Assembly: GCA_031284315.1 (NCBI GenBank)
Contig: JAITAB010000016.1
Location: 1 to 48,128, forward strand
Reading direction: 5' to 3'
Length of the DNA stretch: 48,128 bases
Source of the DNA: Campylobacteraceae bacterium
GTDB lineage: Bacteria > Campylobacterota > Campylobacteria > Campylobacterales > Campylobacteraceae
Below the pieces are notes generated by a model that was not told where the DNA came from, did not search any database, and saw only the letters and a program-made list of their open reading frames with translations. This document shows, one piece after another, positions 7,113 through 15,867 of this stretch. The translations under genes and the position numbers were made by a program. Position 1 is the stretch's first letter; each line of letters starts with the position of its first letter.

Positions 7113-9245
7113 ATGACGCTATCCGACATTCTCAAAGATTCCGAATACAAATTAACGCAGTTTGATATTGCGCGAATCAAGGAATTAGAGCAAAAAATCG
7201 CCGCTCGTAAAGATAAGGACGGAAAAGAGATTCCGTATATCAGCTGCGCTATTCGCAAAAAAGAGATAAAACTTACTCCCGAAGAGGTCATAAGGCAGTT
7301 GTATCTTGATAAGCTGCTAAATTTCTACAAATACCCGCATAGCCGCATACAGGTTGAATCCGAAGTAACATTTGGACGCGAGAAAAAACGCGCGGACATT
7401 GTTATTTTTGATAAAGATAAGCCTACTGCGCAATACATTATCGTGGAACTTAAAAAACCCAAATTAAAAGATGGTAAAGAGCAGTTGAAATCCTATTGCA
7501 ACGCGACAGGAGCGCCAATTGGTATATGGACAAACGGCGATTCTATCTCATTTTATCATCGCCGCGACCCGAATTACTTTGAAGATATTCCAGATATTCC
7601 GTCCGCTTTACAGCGTTTAACTGATATTCTTACGAAACGCTGGACAATAAAAGATTTAATTGCCAAAGATAAATTGCTAACAGAGCGCAAATCGCTTAAA
7701 GACTTGATTTTGGAAATGGAAGATGAGGTATTGGCAAATGCGGGAGTCGATGTATTTGAGGAACTTTTCAAACTGATATTTACCAAACTTTACGATGAGC
7801 TGGAAAGCGGACGCAATGAGAAACGCCATTTGGAATTCCGCAATTACGGTGAAACAGAAACCGAACTGAAAGACAAGATACATGCGTTGTTCAATAAGGC
7901 GAAAGAAAAATGGGACGGCGTTTTTTCTCATGATGCAAAAATAGAATTGACCGCTTCGCACCTGTCTATTTGTCTCTCTTCGCTTCAAGATGTGAAACTG
8001 TTTAATAGTAACCTTGATGTCGTAGACGATGCTTTTGAATATCTTATCAACAAGAGCAGCAAAGGCGAAAAAGGGCAGTATTTCACGCCGCGCTATGTGA
8101 TTGACATGTGCGTAAAAATGCTCAATCCAAAAGAAAATGAATCCATGATAGACACCGCCGCGGGAAGCTGCGGATTTCCTGTTCATACGATTTTTCATGT
8201 ATGGGAACGCATCATGGCGGACGAAGGCTTAGACAAAAGCCATCTTTTTACCCTTGAACGCAAGCCTGCCCGTTGTGTTGATTATGTAAATGATAAAGTA
8301 TTTGCGATAGATTTTGATGAAAAAGCTGTGCGGGTGGGGCGCACGCTAAATCTTATAGCGGGAGACGGGCAGACAAATGTACTGCATTTAAATACCATTG
8401 ACTACGAGCGGTGGGACGAAAAAATAAGAGATGAAGCATGGGCTGATATTTACAGCGAAGGCTGGAAAAAGTTAAAAAAGATGCGTGCGGCGCAAAACAG
8501 CAACCGCGAATTTACATTTGATGTTTTAATGGCAAATCCGCCTTTTGCCGGCGATATAAAAGAGAGCAGGATATTGGCAAAATACGATCTCGCGAAAAGT
8601 TTTGCTTTGGAAAAGTTATCTGCCAAAAAAATACCTGAGGGAGCGTATAGCGCGATTGTTTCCGCGCCGACATTTACGGAGTTTTTGCGGGTAAGCGGCG
8701 AAAGTATTTATCAAATGACGGACGGAACATACCGCAAGATTAAAAGCAAATATCAAAATACCGTAGGTCGCGACATTCTTTTTATTGAACGCAATCTTGA
8801 TTTTCTAAAACCCGGCGGACGCATGGCGATAGTGCTGCCGCAGGGACGGTTCAATAACAGCAGCGATAAATATATCCGCGAATTTATCGCGGGAAAGTGC
8901 CGAATTCTCGCGGTAGTAGGCTTGCATGGCAACACATTTAAGCCGCATACAGGCACGAAAACAAGCGTTTTGTTTCTGCAAAAATGGGATGACGAACGCT
9001 GCCCGAAGGTTGATGATTATCCGATATTTTTTGCAACCATGCAAGAGTCGGGCAAAGACAACTCAGGCGATAAAATCTATGTCAAAACACATGATGAAGA
9101 TGAAGCTGTCGGCGATCCGATGCTTGATACGCATGGGCATTTGATAGTAAAGCATGACTTGTTTAATCATGACGGAAAAACACAAGACGGCATAGCCGAA
9201 GCGTTTATCGAGTTTGCCAAAAAGGAGCGGCTAAGTTTTTTTTAG
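7113..9245 (+). CDS. Restriction nuclease-N6-adenine methyltransferase (BcgI/type IIG-like RM subunit)
   Basis: A 710-residue fusion of an HsdR-N-type nuclease and an HsdM-type methyltransferase. The nuclease core is Asp95 in KKRADIVIFD followed by ELK at residues 112-114 (VELKKP), a PD-(D/E)XK site. The methyltransferase has GQYFTPR at 321-327, motif I DTAAGSCGF at 347-355 and catalytic NPPF at 475-478. This layout with a separate specificity subunit is that of BcgI-like systems, which methylate adenine and cut using the same complex. A -10 box TATAAT lies at 7059-7064 and the start follows AAGGG. The frame stops inside a T8 tract (9236-9243); with one more T it would run on into the specificity gene as LSFFLGSPFDEAKYKALLEGLE, so a single-chain type IIG enzyme may be the intact form. 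Confidence 0.88.
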   Translation: MTLSDILKDSEYKLTQFDIARIKELEQKIAARKDKDGKEIPYISCAIRKKEIKLTPEEVIRQLYLDKLLNFYKYPHSRIQVESEVTFGREKKRADIVIFDKDKPTAQYIIVELKKPKLKDGKEQLKSYCNATGAPIGIWTNGDSISFYHRRDPNYFEDIPDIPSALQRLTDILTKRWTIKDLIAKDKLLTERKSLKDLILEMEDEVLANAGVDVFEELFKLIFTKLYDELESGRNEKRHLEFRNYGETETELKDKIHALFNKAKEKWDGVFSHDAKIELTASHLSICLSSLQDVKLFNSNLDVVDDAFEYLINKSSKGEKGQYFTPRYVIDMCVKMLNPKENESMIDTAAGSCGFPVHTIFHVWERIMADEGLDKSHLFTLERKPARCVDYVNDKVFAIDFDEKAVRVGRTLNLIAGDGQTNVLHLNTIDYERWDEKIRDEAWADIYSEGWKKLKKMRAAQNSNREFTFDVLMANPPFAGDIKESRILAKYDLAKSFALEKLSAKKIPEGAYSAIVSAPTFTEFLRVSGESIYQMTDGTYRKIKSKYQNTVGRDILFIERNLDFLKPGGRMAIVLPQGRFNNSSDKYIREFIAGKCRILAVVGLHGNTFKPHTGTKTSVLFLQKWDDERCPKVDDYPIFFATMQESGKDNSGDKIYVKTHDEDEAVGDPMLDTHGHLIVKHDLFNHDGKTQDGIAEAFIEFAKKERLSFF
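9236..9243 (+). other. T8 homopolymer at the junction of methyltransferase and specificity frames
   Basis: Eight T followed by AGG. As read, the methyltransferase ends agt ttt ttt tag. With nine T the frame continues ttt ttt tta ggc agc cct into the specificity protein without a stop. It is a candidate slippage site or sequencing indel. Confidence 0.65.
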
Positions 9246-9277
9246 GCAGCCCTTTCGACGAAGCGAAATATAAAGCG

Positions 9278-10684
9278 TTGTTGGAAGGGCTGGAGGCAAG
9301 CGAGGTAAGATTATCAGAATTAAATCTTGGGGATAGATGTGATGCAGAATATTTTAGTAAGCAGGACTTGGAAATAGAAATCATTCTTAAAAGAACAAGC
9401 GCTCGAGAATTACGTAGTTTTGGAAATTTTGTTGCAAGTGCATTTTATCCTGCCGCTACTCAACTCTATGAATTTGGGGATATTCCTTTTGTTAGGTGTG
9501 TTGACTGTATAAATTTTCCACTGATTACAACTAAACAAGAATATTTTTTTGAAAAAATACCCAAAACTTTTATTAATGCTAATAAAGGAATAAATATCTT
9601 AAAGAAAGGAGATATAGTAATTACAAAAGTAGGAACACCATGCTATACGAGTCTGATTTTTGATTATGATACAGTAGCGTTATCAAGAACAGTACTTGGT
9701 ATGAAAGATATTGAAGGAATTAATCCTTTTTATTTACTCGTTTTTTTACGTTCAAAATACGGATTTTCTCAATTACTAAGAGAACGGGAACTAACAATAC
9801 AATATCAACTAACACTAGAAAGAGTAAAGAAAATATTGGTTTATATTCCTTCACTTGAATTTCAAAATAGCATTCAGGTAATAGTTGAGAAATACATTAA
9901 GGTTTTGAATAATTCAAAATCCCTCTACCGCGAAGCGGAAGCATTGCTACTTGAAACTATTGGATTAAAAGATTTTCAGCCTTCGCGCGAAAACAAAAAC
10001 ATTAAAACATTCAAAGAGTCGTTTTTGGCAACGGGGCGGCTTGACGCGGAGTATTACCAACCAAAATACGAGGAAATAATCGCAAAAATAAAACAGAAAG
10101 AATATGATTTGCTATGTAATTTAGTATATATCAAAAAATCAATAGAACCGGGCTCTGACACATACAGTGATAAGGGGTTACCGTTTTTGCGCGTCGCCGA
10201 TTATAATAAACTTGGTATCTCCGCGCCCGAAAAGAAACTTTCGGATAATTTTTGTAATGATAACAGAGTATTGATAGACGGTCTTAGACCAAAGAAAGAT
10301 ACAATTTTATTCTCCAAAGACGGCAGCGTTGGAACGGCATATATGCTCAGTGAAGACGCCGATTTTATTACTTCGGGCGCTATTCTTCATTTAACGGTCA
10401 AAAACAGAAAAGTTTTACCGGAATATCTAACATTAGCGTTAAATTCTGAAGCGATTCGCCAACAAGCCGAGCGCGACGCTGGCGGCTCAATCATTTTGCA
10501 TTGGCGAATGGAAGAAATTGAGCATGTTATTGTCCCTCTTATAGATATATCTGTTCAACGCCAAATCGCCGAGTTAATCAATAAGAGTTTTGCATTGCGC
10601 AAAGAGAGCGAACAATTGTTGGAAGAGGCTAAAAATATGGTAGAAAAAGAGATAGAGCAGAACGCGATCGACGCTTCACAATAA
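9278..10684 (+). CDS. HsdS-like specificity (target recognition) subunit, probably the C-terminal part of the preceding enzyme
   Basis: A frame of 468 codons (from a TTG) with two target-recognition domains. Each half opens with a related motif: CDAEYFSK near residue 25 and LDAEYYQPKY near 255. They are separated by a conserved helical spacer (YREAEALLLETIGLKDF), the usual two-TRD plan of type I and BcgI-type S proteins that read a bipartite DNA site. No ATG and no ribosome binding site exist near the beginning; the open frame extends upstream to the T8 tract, where one added base fuses it to the methyltransferase. The first recognition domain (about 9330-9920) is visibly more A/T-rich than its flanks, consistent with domain exchange. 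Without slippage or a T9 allele it may not be translated. Confidence 0.82.
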   Translation: MLEGLEASEVRLSELNLGDRCDAEYFSKQDLEIEIILKRTSARELRSFGNFVASAFYPAATQLYEFGDIPFVRCVDCINFPLITTKQEYFFEKIPKTFINANKGINILKKGDIVITKVGTPCYTSLIFDYDTVALSRTVLGMKDIEGINPFYLLVFLRSKYGFSQLLRERELTIQYQLTLERVKKILVYIPSLEFQNSIQVIVEKYIKVLNNSKSLYREAEALLLETIGLKDFQPSRENKNIKTFKESFLATGRLDAEYYQPKYEEIIAKIKQKEYDLLCNLVYIKKSIEPGSDTYSDKGLPFLRVADYNKLGISAPEKKLSDNFCNDNRVLIDGLRPKKDTILFSKDGSVGTAYMLSEDADFITSGAILHLTVKNRKVLPEYLTLALNSEAIRQQAERDAGGSIILHWRMEEIEHVIVPLIDISVQRQIAELINKSFALRKESEQLLEEAKNMVEKEIEQNAIDASQ

Positions 10685-10785
10685 ACAAACCCGCGTTTAA
10701 TCCGCTCTTTTAGACCTTTTAACGCAAAGCGGCGGTAATATCATCAAATGCCAATTATAAACTTTACCATAAAGCAATTGATTTT

Positions 10786-11322
10786 TTACTCATACTGCAA
10801 AATACCCTCTTCTTCAAAATATTTTAGCATTTTACAGCCGCCGAGTTCTTGCGCTTTAAGCGCGTCTTTTTCGGCGGATTTTAAGTCGTTTAGCTTTATG
10901 TGTATAATGCCGCGGTTGTGATAAGCCGCCGTATTTTTTGGATTTAATTTAATCGCTTGATCGTAATCTTTGAGCGCCTTTTTATAGCCGCCTAATTCTC
11001 CGTTAGAGTATGCGCGCCAAAAATACGCGTCCGCGTAGTCGAATTTAATTTTGATAGCCGCGTCATAATCCGCAGCCGCTTTTTTATATTCTCGCATGTC
11101 GATATAATCCGCAGCGCGATTTATGCGGTAAGTCCATGACTGTCCGTCGGTTTTAATAGCCAAATTATGATCTCTCAAAGCCTCTTTGTATTCGCCCAAA
11201 TTATGATTTTCAACTGCGCGGTTATAATAATTTACCAAATCGCCGATATACTCTTCTTCCAAGTCAAAATTATCGGCGTTTGCAAACTCTTGGCGGGTAA
11301 ATCGCAGTTTTTTAAGGCGCAT
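10786..11322 (-). CDS. TPR-repeat protein, short paralogue
   Basis: A tetratricopeptide-repeat protein with about three to four 34-residue repeats (for example YKKALKDYDQAIKLNPKN), a protein-interaction scaffold of unknown partner. The C-terminal tail KMLKYFEEEGILQYE is the same as in the larger TPR protein just upstream, and the DNA similarity continues past the stop codon, so the 3' end is a duplication. The start is uncertain: ATG at 11322 lacks a clear ribosome binding site, and the frame stays open to a TTG at 11370. A signal-peptide-like stretch (IIFCALVTLAFGA) lies in another frame over the same DNA, so the 5' end may be frameshifted. The frame from 11370 would give 194 residues. Confidence 0.7.
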   Translation of the reverse strand: MRLKKLRFTRQEFANADNFDLEEEYIGDLVNYYNRAVENHNLGEYKEALRDHNLAIKTDGQSWTYRINRAADYIDMREYKKAAADYDAAIKIKFDYADAYFWRAYSNGELGGYKKALKDYDQAIKLNPKNTAAYHNRGIIHIKLNDLKSAEKDALKAQELGGCKMLKYFEEEGILQYE

Positions 11323-11424
11323 TTGTTTGCCGTCTCGTTCGCGCCGAAAGCAAGCGTTACAAGCGCACAAAAAATGATTGGTTTTAACTCTTTTTATATA
11401 TTTTTACCCCAAAGCGATCAATTT

Positions 11425-12963
11425 TTATTCATACTGCAAAATACCCTCTTCCTCAAAATATTTTAGCATTTCACAGTCGCCGAGTCCGCATGCCCTGCGC
11501 GCGTCGGTTATGGCATTTTTATAGTCTTTAATCGCGCCGTAAGCGTTGGCGCGGTTGCTGTAAGCGGCGGCATAGTCAGGCTTTATTTCAATAGCGCGCA
11601 TCAAATCCAAAACGGCTTTGTCGTACTTTTCCCAAATCGTATATACAAGCGCGCGGTTATTGTAAGCTTCCGCAAAATTTGGGTCGGCTTTAATAGCGTT
11701 GCCGTAATCCTCCTCCGCCTTTTCAAATTCGCCCGCATCATAATATAAAAGTCCGCGGTTATTGTAAGCCTTTGCGTAATTTGGGTCTAACTCAACCGCC
11801 TTATTAAAATCCGCCATCGCTTTTGAGCAATCTCTCAAAAGATAGTAAATACTCGCGCGGTTATAGTAAGCTTCCGTTAGCTGCGGCTCAATAGCAATAA
11901 TTTCATTAAAACTTTCAAGCGCATTTTTATAATCTCCCAAACGGTAATAATCCATGCCGCGGTTCATGCGGAAAAGCATATCTTCGGGGTTTAACTCAAT
12001 CAATAAGCCGTAATCCTCAGCCGCTTTTTGAAAATCTCCCAAAGCGTCGCATGAGAGCGCGCGGGTATAGTAAGCCTCCTGCAAATCACAGTCAAGTTCA
12101 ATAGCCCTATCGCAATCCCTAAGCGCTTCATGATAATAGCCAAAATTATGATGAACACATGCGCGGCTGCTGTAAGCTTCCGCGAAATCGGGGTCAATTT
12201 CTATCGCTTTGTTATAATGCTCAATCGATTTTTGAAAATCTCCCAAATCGGCATAAACATATCCGAGCCCGCCGTAAGCGTACGCGTCGCTTGGATTAAG
12301 ACTAATCGCGCGGCTATAATCTTCAATAGCCTTTTCAAACTCTCCCAAATCAACATAAGCATTTGCGCGCTCGGTATAAGCGTTTGCATAGTTTGGATTT
12401 AACTCTATCGCCTTGTCAAGGTCTTTTACCGCTTTTTTATAATTTTGCAAAAAAATGTAAGCATTTGCGCGGTTTTTATAAACTGCTGCAAGGCAGGGAT
12501 CTATATCTATCGCTTTGCCGTAATCCGCCAAAGCTTTGTCAATTTCGCCCAAATCCTGATACAGGCTTGCTCTATTGTTGTATGCATGCGGGAAATCAGG
12601 ATCAAGTTTGATCGCCTTATCGCAGTCTAAAAGCGCCTTTTCGTATTCGCCCAATGCGTTGTAAACAAACGCGCGGTCATTGTAACTGTTTGCGCTGTCG
12701 GGATCAAGCTCGATCGCTTTGTCAAAATCCGCCAAAGCCTTTTCGTATTCGCCCAAATTATAATAAGCATTCGCGCGTTTATAATATGCGTATGTATATT
12801 CCGCGTCAATTTCAACGGCTTTCGTCCACTCTTTTATAGCTTTTTCAAAGCCGCCTGCTTTATACGCTTCCGCCGCTTTTTTGCGCGCATCTTCCAGCAA
12901 ATCTGTTTTGTCGGTATCTTCAAATTTTTCCTGTTTTTTTGCGCTTTTGCCAAATAACCGCAT
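11425..12963 (-). CDS. Large TPR-repeat protein (about 13 repeats)
   Basis: A 512-residue protein made almost entirely of tetratricopeptide repeats, about 13 complete units of 34 residues with the consensus A...EKAL.D..KAIELDP. Each unit folds into a helix pair and the whole would form a superhelix for binding proteins. The charged N terminus (RLFGKSAKKQEKFEDTDK) has no signal peptide, so it is probably cytoplasmic. The C terminus MLKYFEEEGILQYE is shared with the neighbouring short TPR protein. It is the first gene of a minus-strand pair, with the start ATG at 12963 preceded by a GAGGAC site. Repeat-rich DNA like this is prone to recombination. The partner is unknown. Confidence 0.85.
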   Translation of the reverse strand: MRLFGKSAKKQEKFEDTDKTDLLEDARKKAAEAYKAGGFEKAIKEWTKAVEIDAEYTYAYYKRANAYYNLGEYEKALADFDKAIELDPDSANSYNDRAFVYNALGEYEKALLDCDKAIKLDPDFPHAYNNRASLYQDLGEIDKALADYGKAIDIDPCLAAVYKNRANAYIFLQNYKKAVKDLDKAIELNPNYANAYTERANAYVDLGEFEKAIEDYSRAISLNPSDAYAYGGLGYVYADLGDFQKSIEHYNKAIEIDPDFAEAYSSRACVHHNFGYYHEALRDCDRAIELDCDLQEAYYTRALSCDALGDFQKAAEDYGLLIELNPEDMLFRMNRGMDYYRLGDYKNALESFNEIIAIEPQLTEAYYNRASIYYLLRDCSKAMADFNKAVELDPNYAKAYNNRGLLYYDAGEFEKAEEDYGNAIKADPNFAEAYNNRALVYTIWEKYDKAVLDLMRAIEIKPDYAAAYSNRANAYGAIKDYKNAITDARRACGLGDCEMLKYFEEEGILQYE

Positions 12964-13052
12964 GGAGAGTCCTCATTTTTATTTGCGTGATTATAGCAAA
13001 ATACAAATATTTATGAAAAAAAGCGCATATTAAAAACGGGAGTTGAAAATAG

Positions 13053-13127
13053 TGGTGACCCATACGAGATTCGAACTCGTGTTACCGCCGTGAAAGGGCG
13101 ATGTCCTAACCGTTAGACGAATGGGCC
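13053..13127 (-). tRNA. tRNA-Glu (TTC)
   Basis: A 75-base cloverleaf on the minus strand: acceptor GGCCCAT pairs with ATGGGTC, anticodon loop CTTTCAC gives TTC, and CCA is encoded. It stands alone upstream of the TPR genes. Confidence 0.96.
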
Positions 13128-13257
13128 AAATTTTGCCGTAAAAAACAAAGGGTAGAATTATAACACGCATAGCTTAAATATTTGTAAAAACAATTTATGA
13201 TAAAATAATCTGCTTTATTTAATTTAGCTTGCAATTTAAATTGCGTTTGGAGTTTAC

Positions 13258-13752
13258 ATGTACAGATTTTTAGCAATGTTTGCCGTAATTATGCTTTTTT
13301 TCAGCGCATGCAGCATCAAAGAACAGACTATCGAAACTTCGCAGCCCGTCAAACTTATCGTCAAAACTCCTTCTGTAAAGCTAAGCGGCATAGGTTTTTA
13401 CAAAAGAGGCGGCAAGTACGCAAATTTGCAGATATTTTCGGGCGGCGTAATAACTATGGATTACAAATCCGCAGGCAATATCTGTATCAACGACAAATGC
13501 ATGACGCGCGGCATTTTCAATGGACATCTTTTTTTATACGGGCATTATGACGAATTGATAGACGATATTTTGGCGCAAAAGCCCATATACGACTCGCAAA
13601 ATATTATAAAAACAGAGGGCGGTTTTTCTCAGCATGTTTTTAAGGCTGAAGCGTTTAATATATCGTATGAAACGAATGAAACCGAAGCTTTATTTAATGA
13701 TATTCAAAATAATATAACGATACAAATAACAAAACTCGGAAAAGAGCAATGA
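13258..13752 (+). CDS. Putative lipoprotein, unknown function
   Basis: A 164-residue protein with a lipoprotein signal: hydrophobic [13 protein letters not shown] with lipobox FSAC and Cys18, so probably lipid-anchored. The rest has no recognised domain; two cysteines (CINDKC) could form a disulfide in the periplasm. The start ATG follows a TTGGAG site. It shares an ATGA overlap with nfo, so both are translated from one message. The link between a surface lipoprotein and a DNA-repair enzyme is probably only positional. Confidence 0.75.
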   Translation: MYRFLAMFAVIMLFFSACSIKEQTIETSQPVKLIVKTPSVKLSGIGFYKRGGKYANLQIFSGGVITMDYKSAGNICINDKCMTRGIFNGHLFLYGHYDELIDDILAQKPIYDSQNIIKTEGGFSQHVFKAEAFNISYETNETEALFNDIQNNITIQITKLGKEQ

Positions 13753-14588
13753 AATATATAGGAGCGCATGTAAGTTCAAGCGGCGGAGTAGAAAACGCTC
13801 CTTTAAACGCTAAAGCCATAGGCGCGAAAGCGTTTGCGCTGTTTACGAAAAATCAACGCCAATGGAACGCGAAGCCGCTTGAGAAAAGACAGATAGAGCT
13901 TTTCAAAAAAAGGCTTGACGAAGTTGAAATTTTGCCAAAACATATTTTGCCTCATGACAGCTATCTTATCAATTTGGGACACCCCGATAAAACTCAAAGG
14001 CAAAAATCGTTTGAAGCCTTTTTGGACGAAGTGAAAAGATGCGAAGAGCTGGGACTTGAGAAACTAAATTTTCATCCCGGAAGCCATTTAAAAGAGATAA
14101 GCGAAGAGGAGTGTTTGGAGAATATATCCGAATGCATGAACGAAGTTTTAAGGCAAAGCCGCGGCGTTACGCTTATAGCGGAAAACACAGCGGGACAGGG
14201 AAGCAATCTCGGATATAGATTTGAACATTTAGCCTTTCTTTTGCAAAATTCCATAGACAAATCGCGCACAGGCGTCTGTATAGACACTTGCCATCTTTTT
14301 ACATCCGGATACGATATACGAAAAAAAGAAATTTATGAAAAAACTATGCAAGAGTTTGGTAATATTATAGGGTTTGAATATTTAAAGGGTATGCATATCA
14401 ACGATTCTAAGGTGAAATTCCAAAGCCGCGTTGACAGACATGAGAGTATCGGTAAGGGGGAGTTAGGGTTGGAGGCGTTTTCGTTTATCATGAATGACGC
14501 GCGAATGGACGACATTCCGCTGATTTTGGAAACGATAGACGAGAGTATATGGGCGCAGGAGATAAGTCTGCTTTATAGTTTACAATAA
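13749..14588 (+). CDS. nfo: Endonuclease IV (AP endonuclease)
   Basis: A 279-residue Zn-dependent endonuclease of base-excision repair that cuts 5' of abasic sites. All family signatures are visible: [27 protein letters not shown] and [12 protein letters not shown], which provide the metal-binding His, Asp and Glu residues of the xylose-isomerase-like barrel. The length equals the usual ~280 residues. The start overlaps the lipoprotein stop (ATGA). It precedes the fadL-like gene by 29 bases, so read-through is possible. Confidence 0.97.
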   Translation: MKYIGAHVSSSGGVENAPLNAKAIGAKAFALFTKNQRQWNAKPLEKRQIELFKKRLDEVEILPKHILPHDSYLINLGHPDKTQRQKSFEAFLDEVKRCEELGLEKLNFHPGSHLKEISEEECLENISECMNEVLRQSRGVTLIAENTAGQGSNLGYRFEHLAFLLQNSIDKSRTGVCIDTCHLFTSGYDIRKKEIYEKTMQEFGNIIGFEYLKGMHINDSKVKFQSRVDRHESIGKGELGLEAFSFIMNDARMDDIPLILETIDESIWAQEISLLYSLQ

Positions 14589-14617
14589 AACCACAATAAG
14601 GGATAAAAAGGATACTA

Positions 14618-15865
14618 ATGATGAAAAGCGCAAATAATTTCAAACGACAAACATGTGTTAAAACGGCTGCCGTATTGGCTCTTCTTGCCTCAAGCGCATC
14701 GGCTTCGGGATACAAAATCCCCGAGCAATCCTTAAACGCTTTGGCTCTTAGCGCAGCAAATGTAGCGGCGGCGGACGGCGCGGACGCGAGTTATTACAAC
14801 CCTGCAAATATGGCTTTTTTGCCTGATAAAAGCCATCTTGAATTTTTGCTTACATATGTCAATCTCCCCCACATGACATATACGGACAGCGCTAACGCTT
14901 CGCGCAATGGCGCTTCAAAAGTAGAGAGATTCGGCGCGCCGCTTTTTCACTTTGTAACGCCTTCTTATAAAGAGGATTGGAGATTTGGCTTTTCGGCGGT
15001 AGTCCCGGGAGGTCTTGCGAAACGATGGGACAGCCCATATCAAGCCTCAACCGCGAAAAAATTCTCACTGAAAATCATAGAGGCAAATCCAACGGCGGCT
15101 TACAAGGTAAATGATTATGTGGCAATAGGCTTTGGTGCAAGAGCGGTTTACAGCACGGGCGAAGTTGCAAGTCATGAAGCAGGAATTACTAAAATGGACA
15201 TGGAGGGAGATTCGTTTGATTTTGGCTATAACCTCGCCTTGTCAATAAGACCAACCGAAGCGTTGAAATTCGCCGCGGCATACCGCTCAAAAGTTGATTT
15301 GACAATAGACGGCGATGCCGATTTAAATGCATATCCGTACGCATATACATATAACGGAGCCGCAAGCGTTGAAGTGCCGCTTCCCGCTGTGCTTGATTTG
15401 GCGCTCGCTTATACGCTTTTTAAAAAAACAACGGTTGAATTTGTATATGAAAGAGTATATTGGTCGGCTTTTAAGCAGATAGATTTTGAATTTCCAAATG
15501 AGAGCGGCAACCCCATTTTAAGCGGTTTTGGAAGAGCAAGGATAAAAAATTGGGAAGATTCCAATACATTTAGGCTTGGTATTACGCACCTTGCGACTGA
15601 CAACCTAAAACTTATGGCAGGCTTTACGATAGATAAAACGCCTGCTCCGGATGAAAATTTGGCATTTGAATTGCCAGACGCAAACTCCAAAAATTACTCC
15701 GCAGGCTTTGAATACAAATTAAATGACGACATGAGCATCGGCGTGGCGTATCTTTTTTCGGACAAAGAGAAGCGCGGTATCACAAATAATAATTACGGAC
15801 TTAACGGCACATTCATGGACGGCGGCGCGCACCTTGTAAATATGTCGTTTAAATACAGGTTTTAA
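14618..15865 (+). CDS. fadL: Outer-membrane long-chain fatty acid / hydrophobic compound transporter (FadL family)
   Basis: A 415-residue outer-membrane barrel protein. After a signal peptide ending ASSASA, the mature protein starts SGYKIPEQSLNALALSAANV and then has ADGADASYYNPANMAFL, the N-terminal hatch and NPA motif typical of FadL/OmpP1/TodX. It ends in a C-terminal Phe (FKYRF), as outer-membrane barrels do. It probably imports long-chain fatty acids or other hydrophobic molecules. An acyl-CoA ligase gene starts two bases after its stop, which supports a fatty-acid role. The start at 14618 is preceded by AAGGAT; a second ATG follows at once. Confidence 0.9.
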   Translation: MMKSANNFKRQTCVKTAAVLALLASSASASGYKIPEQSLNALALSAANVAAADGADASYYNPANMAFLPDKSHLEFLLTYVNLPHMTYTDSANASRNGASKVERFGAPLFHFVTPSYKEDWRFGFSAVVPGGLAKRWDSPYQASTAKKFSLKIIEANPTAAYKVNDYVAIGFGARAVYSTGEVASHEAGITKMDMEGDSFDFGYNLALSIRPTEALKFAAAYRSKVDLTIDGDADLNAYPYAYTYNGAASVEVPLPAVLDLALAYTLFKKTTVEFVYERVYWSAFKQIDFEFPNESGNPILSGFGRARIKNWEDSNTFRLGITHLATDNLKLMAGFTIDKTPAPDENLAFELPDANSKNYSAGFEYKLNDDMSIGVAYLFSDKEKRGITNNNYGLNGTFMDGGAHLVNMSFKYRF

Positions 15866-15867
15866 TT

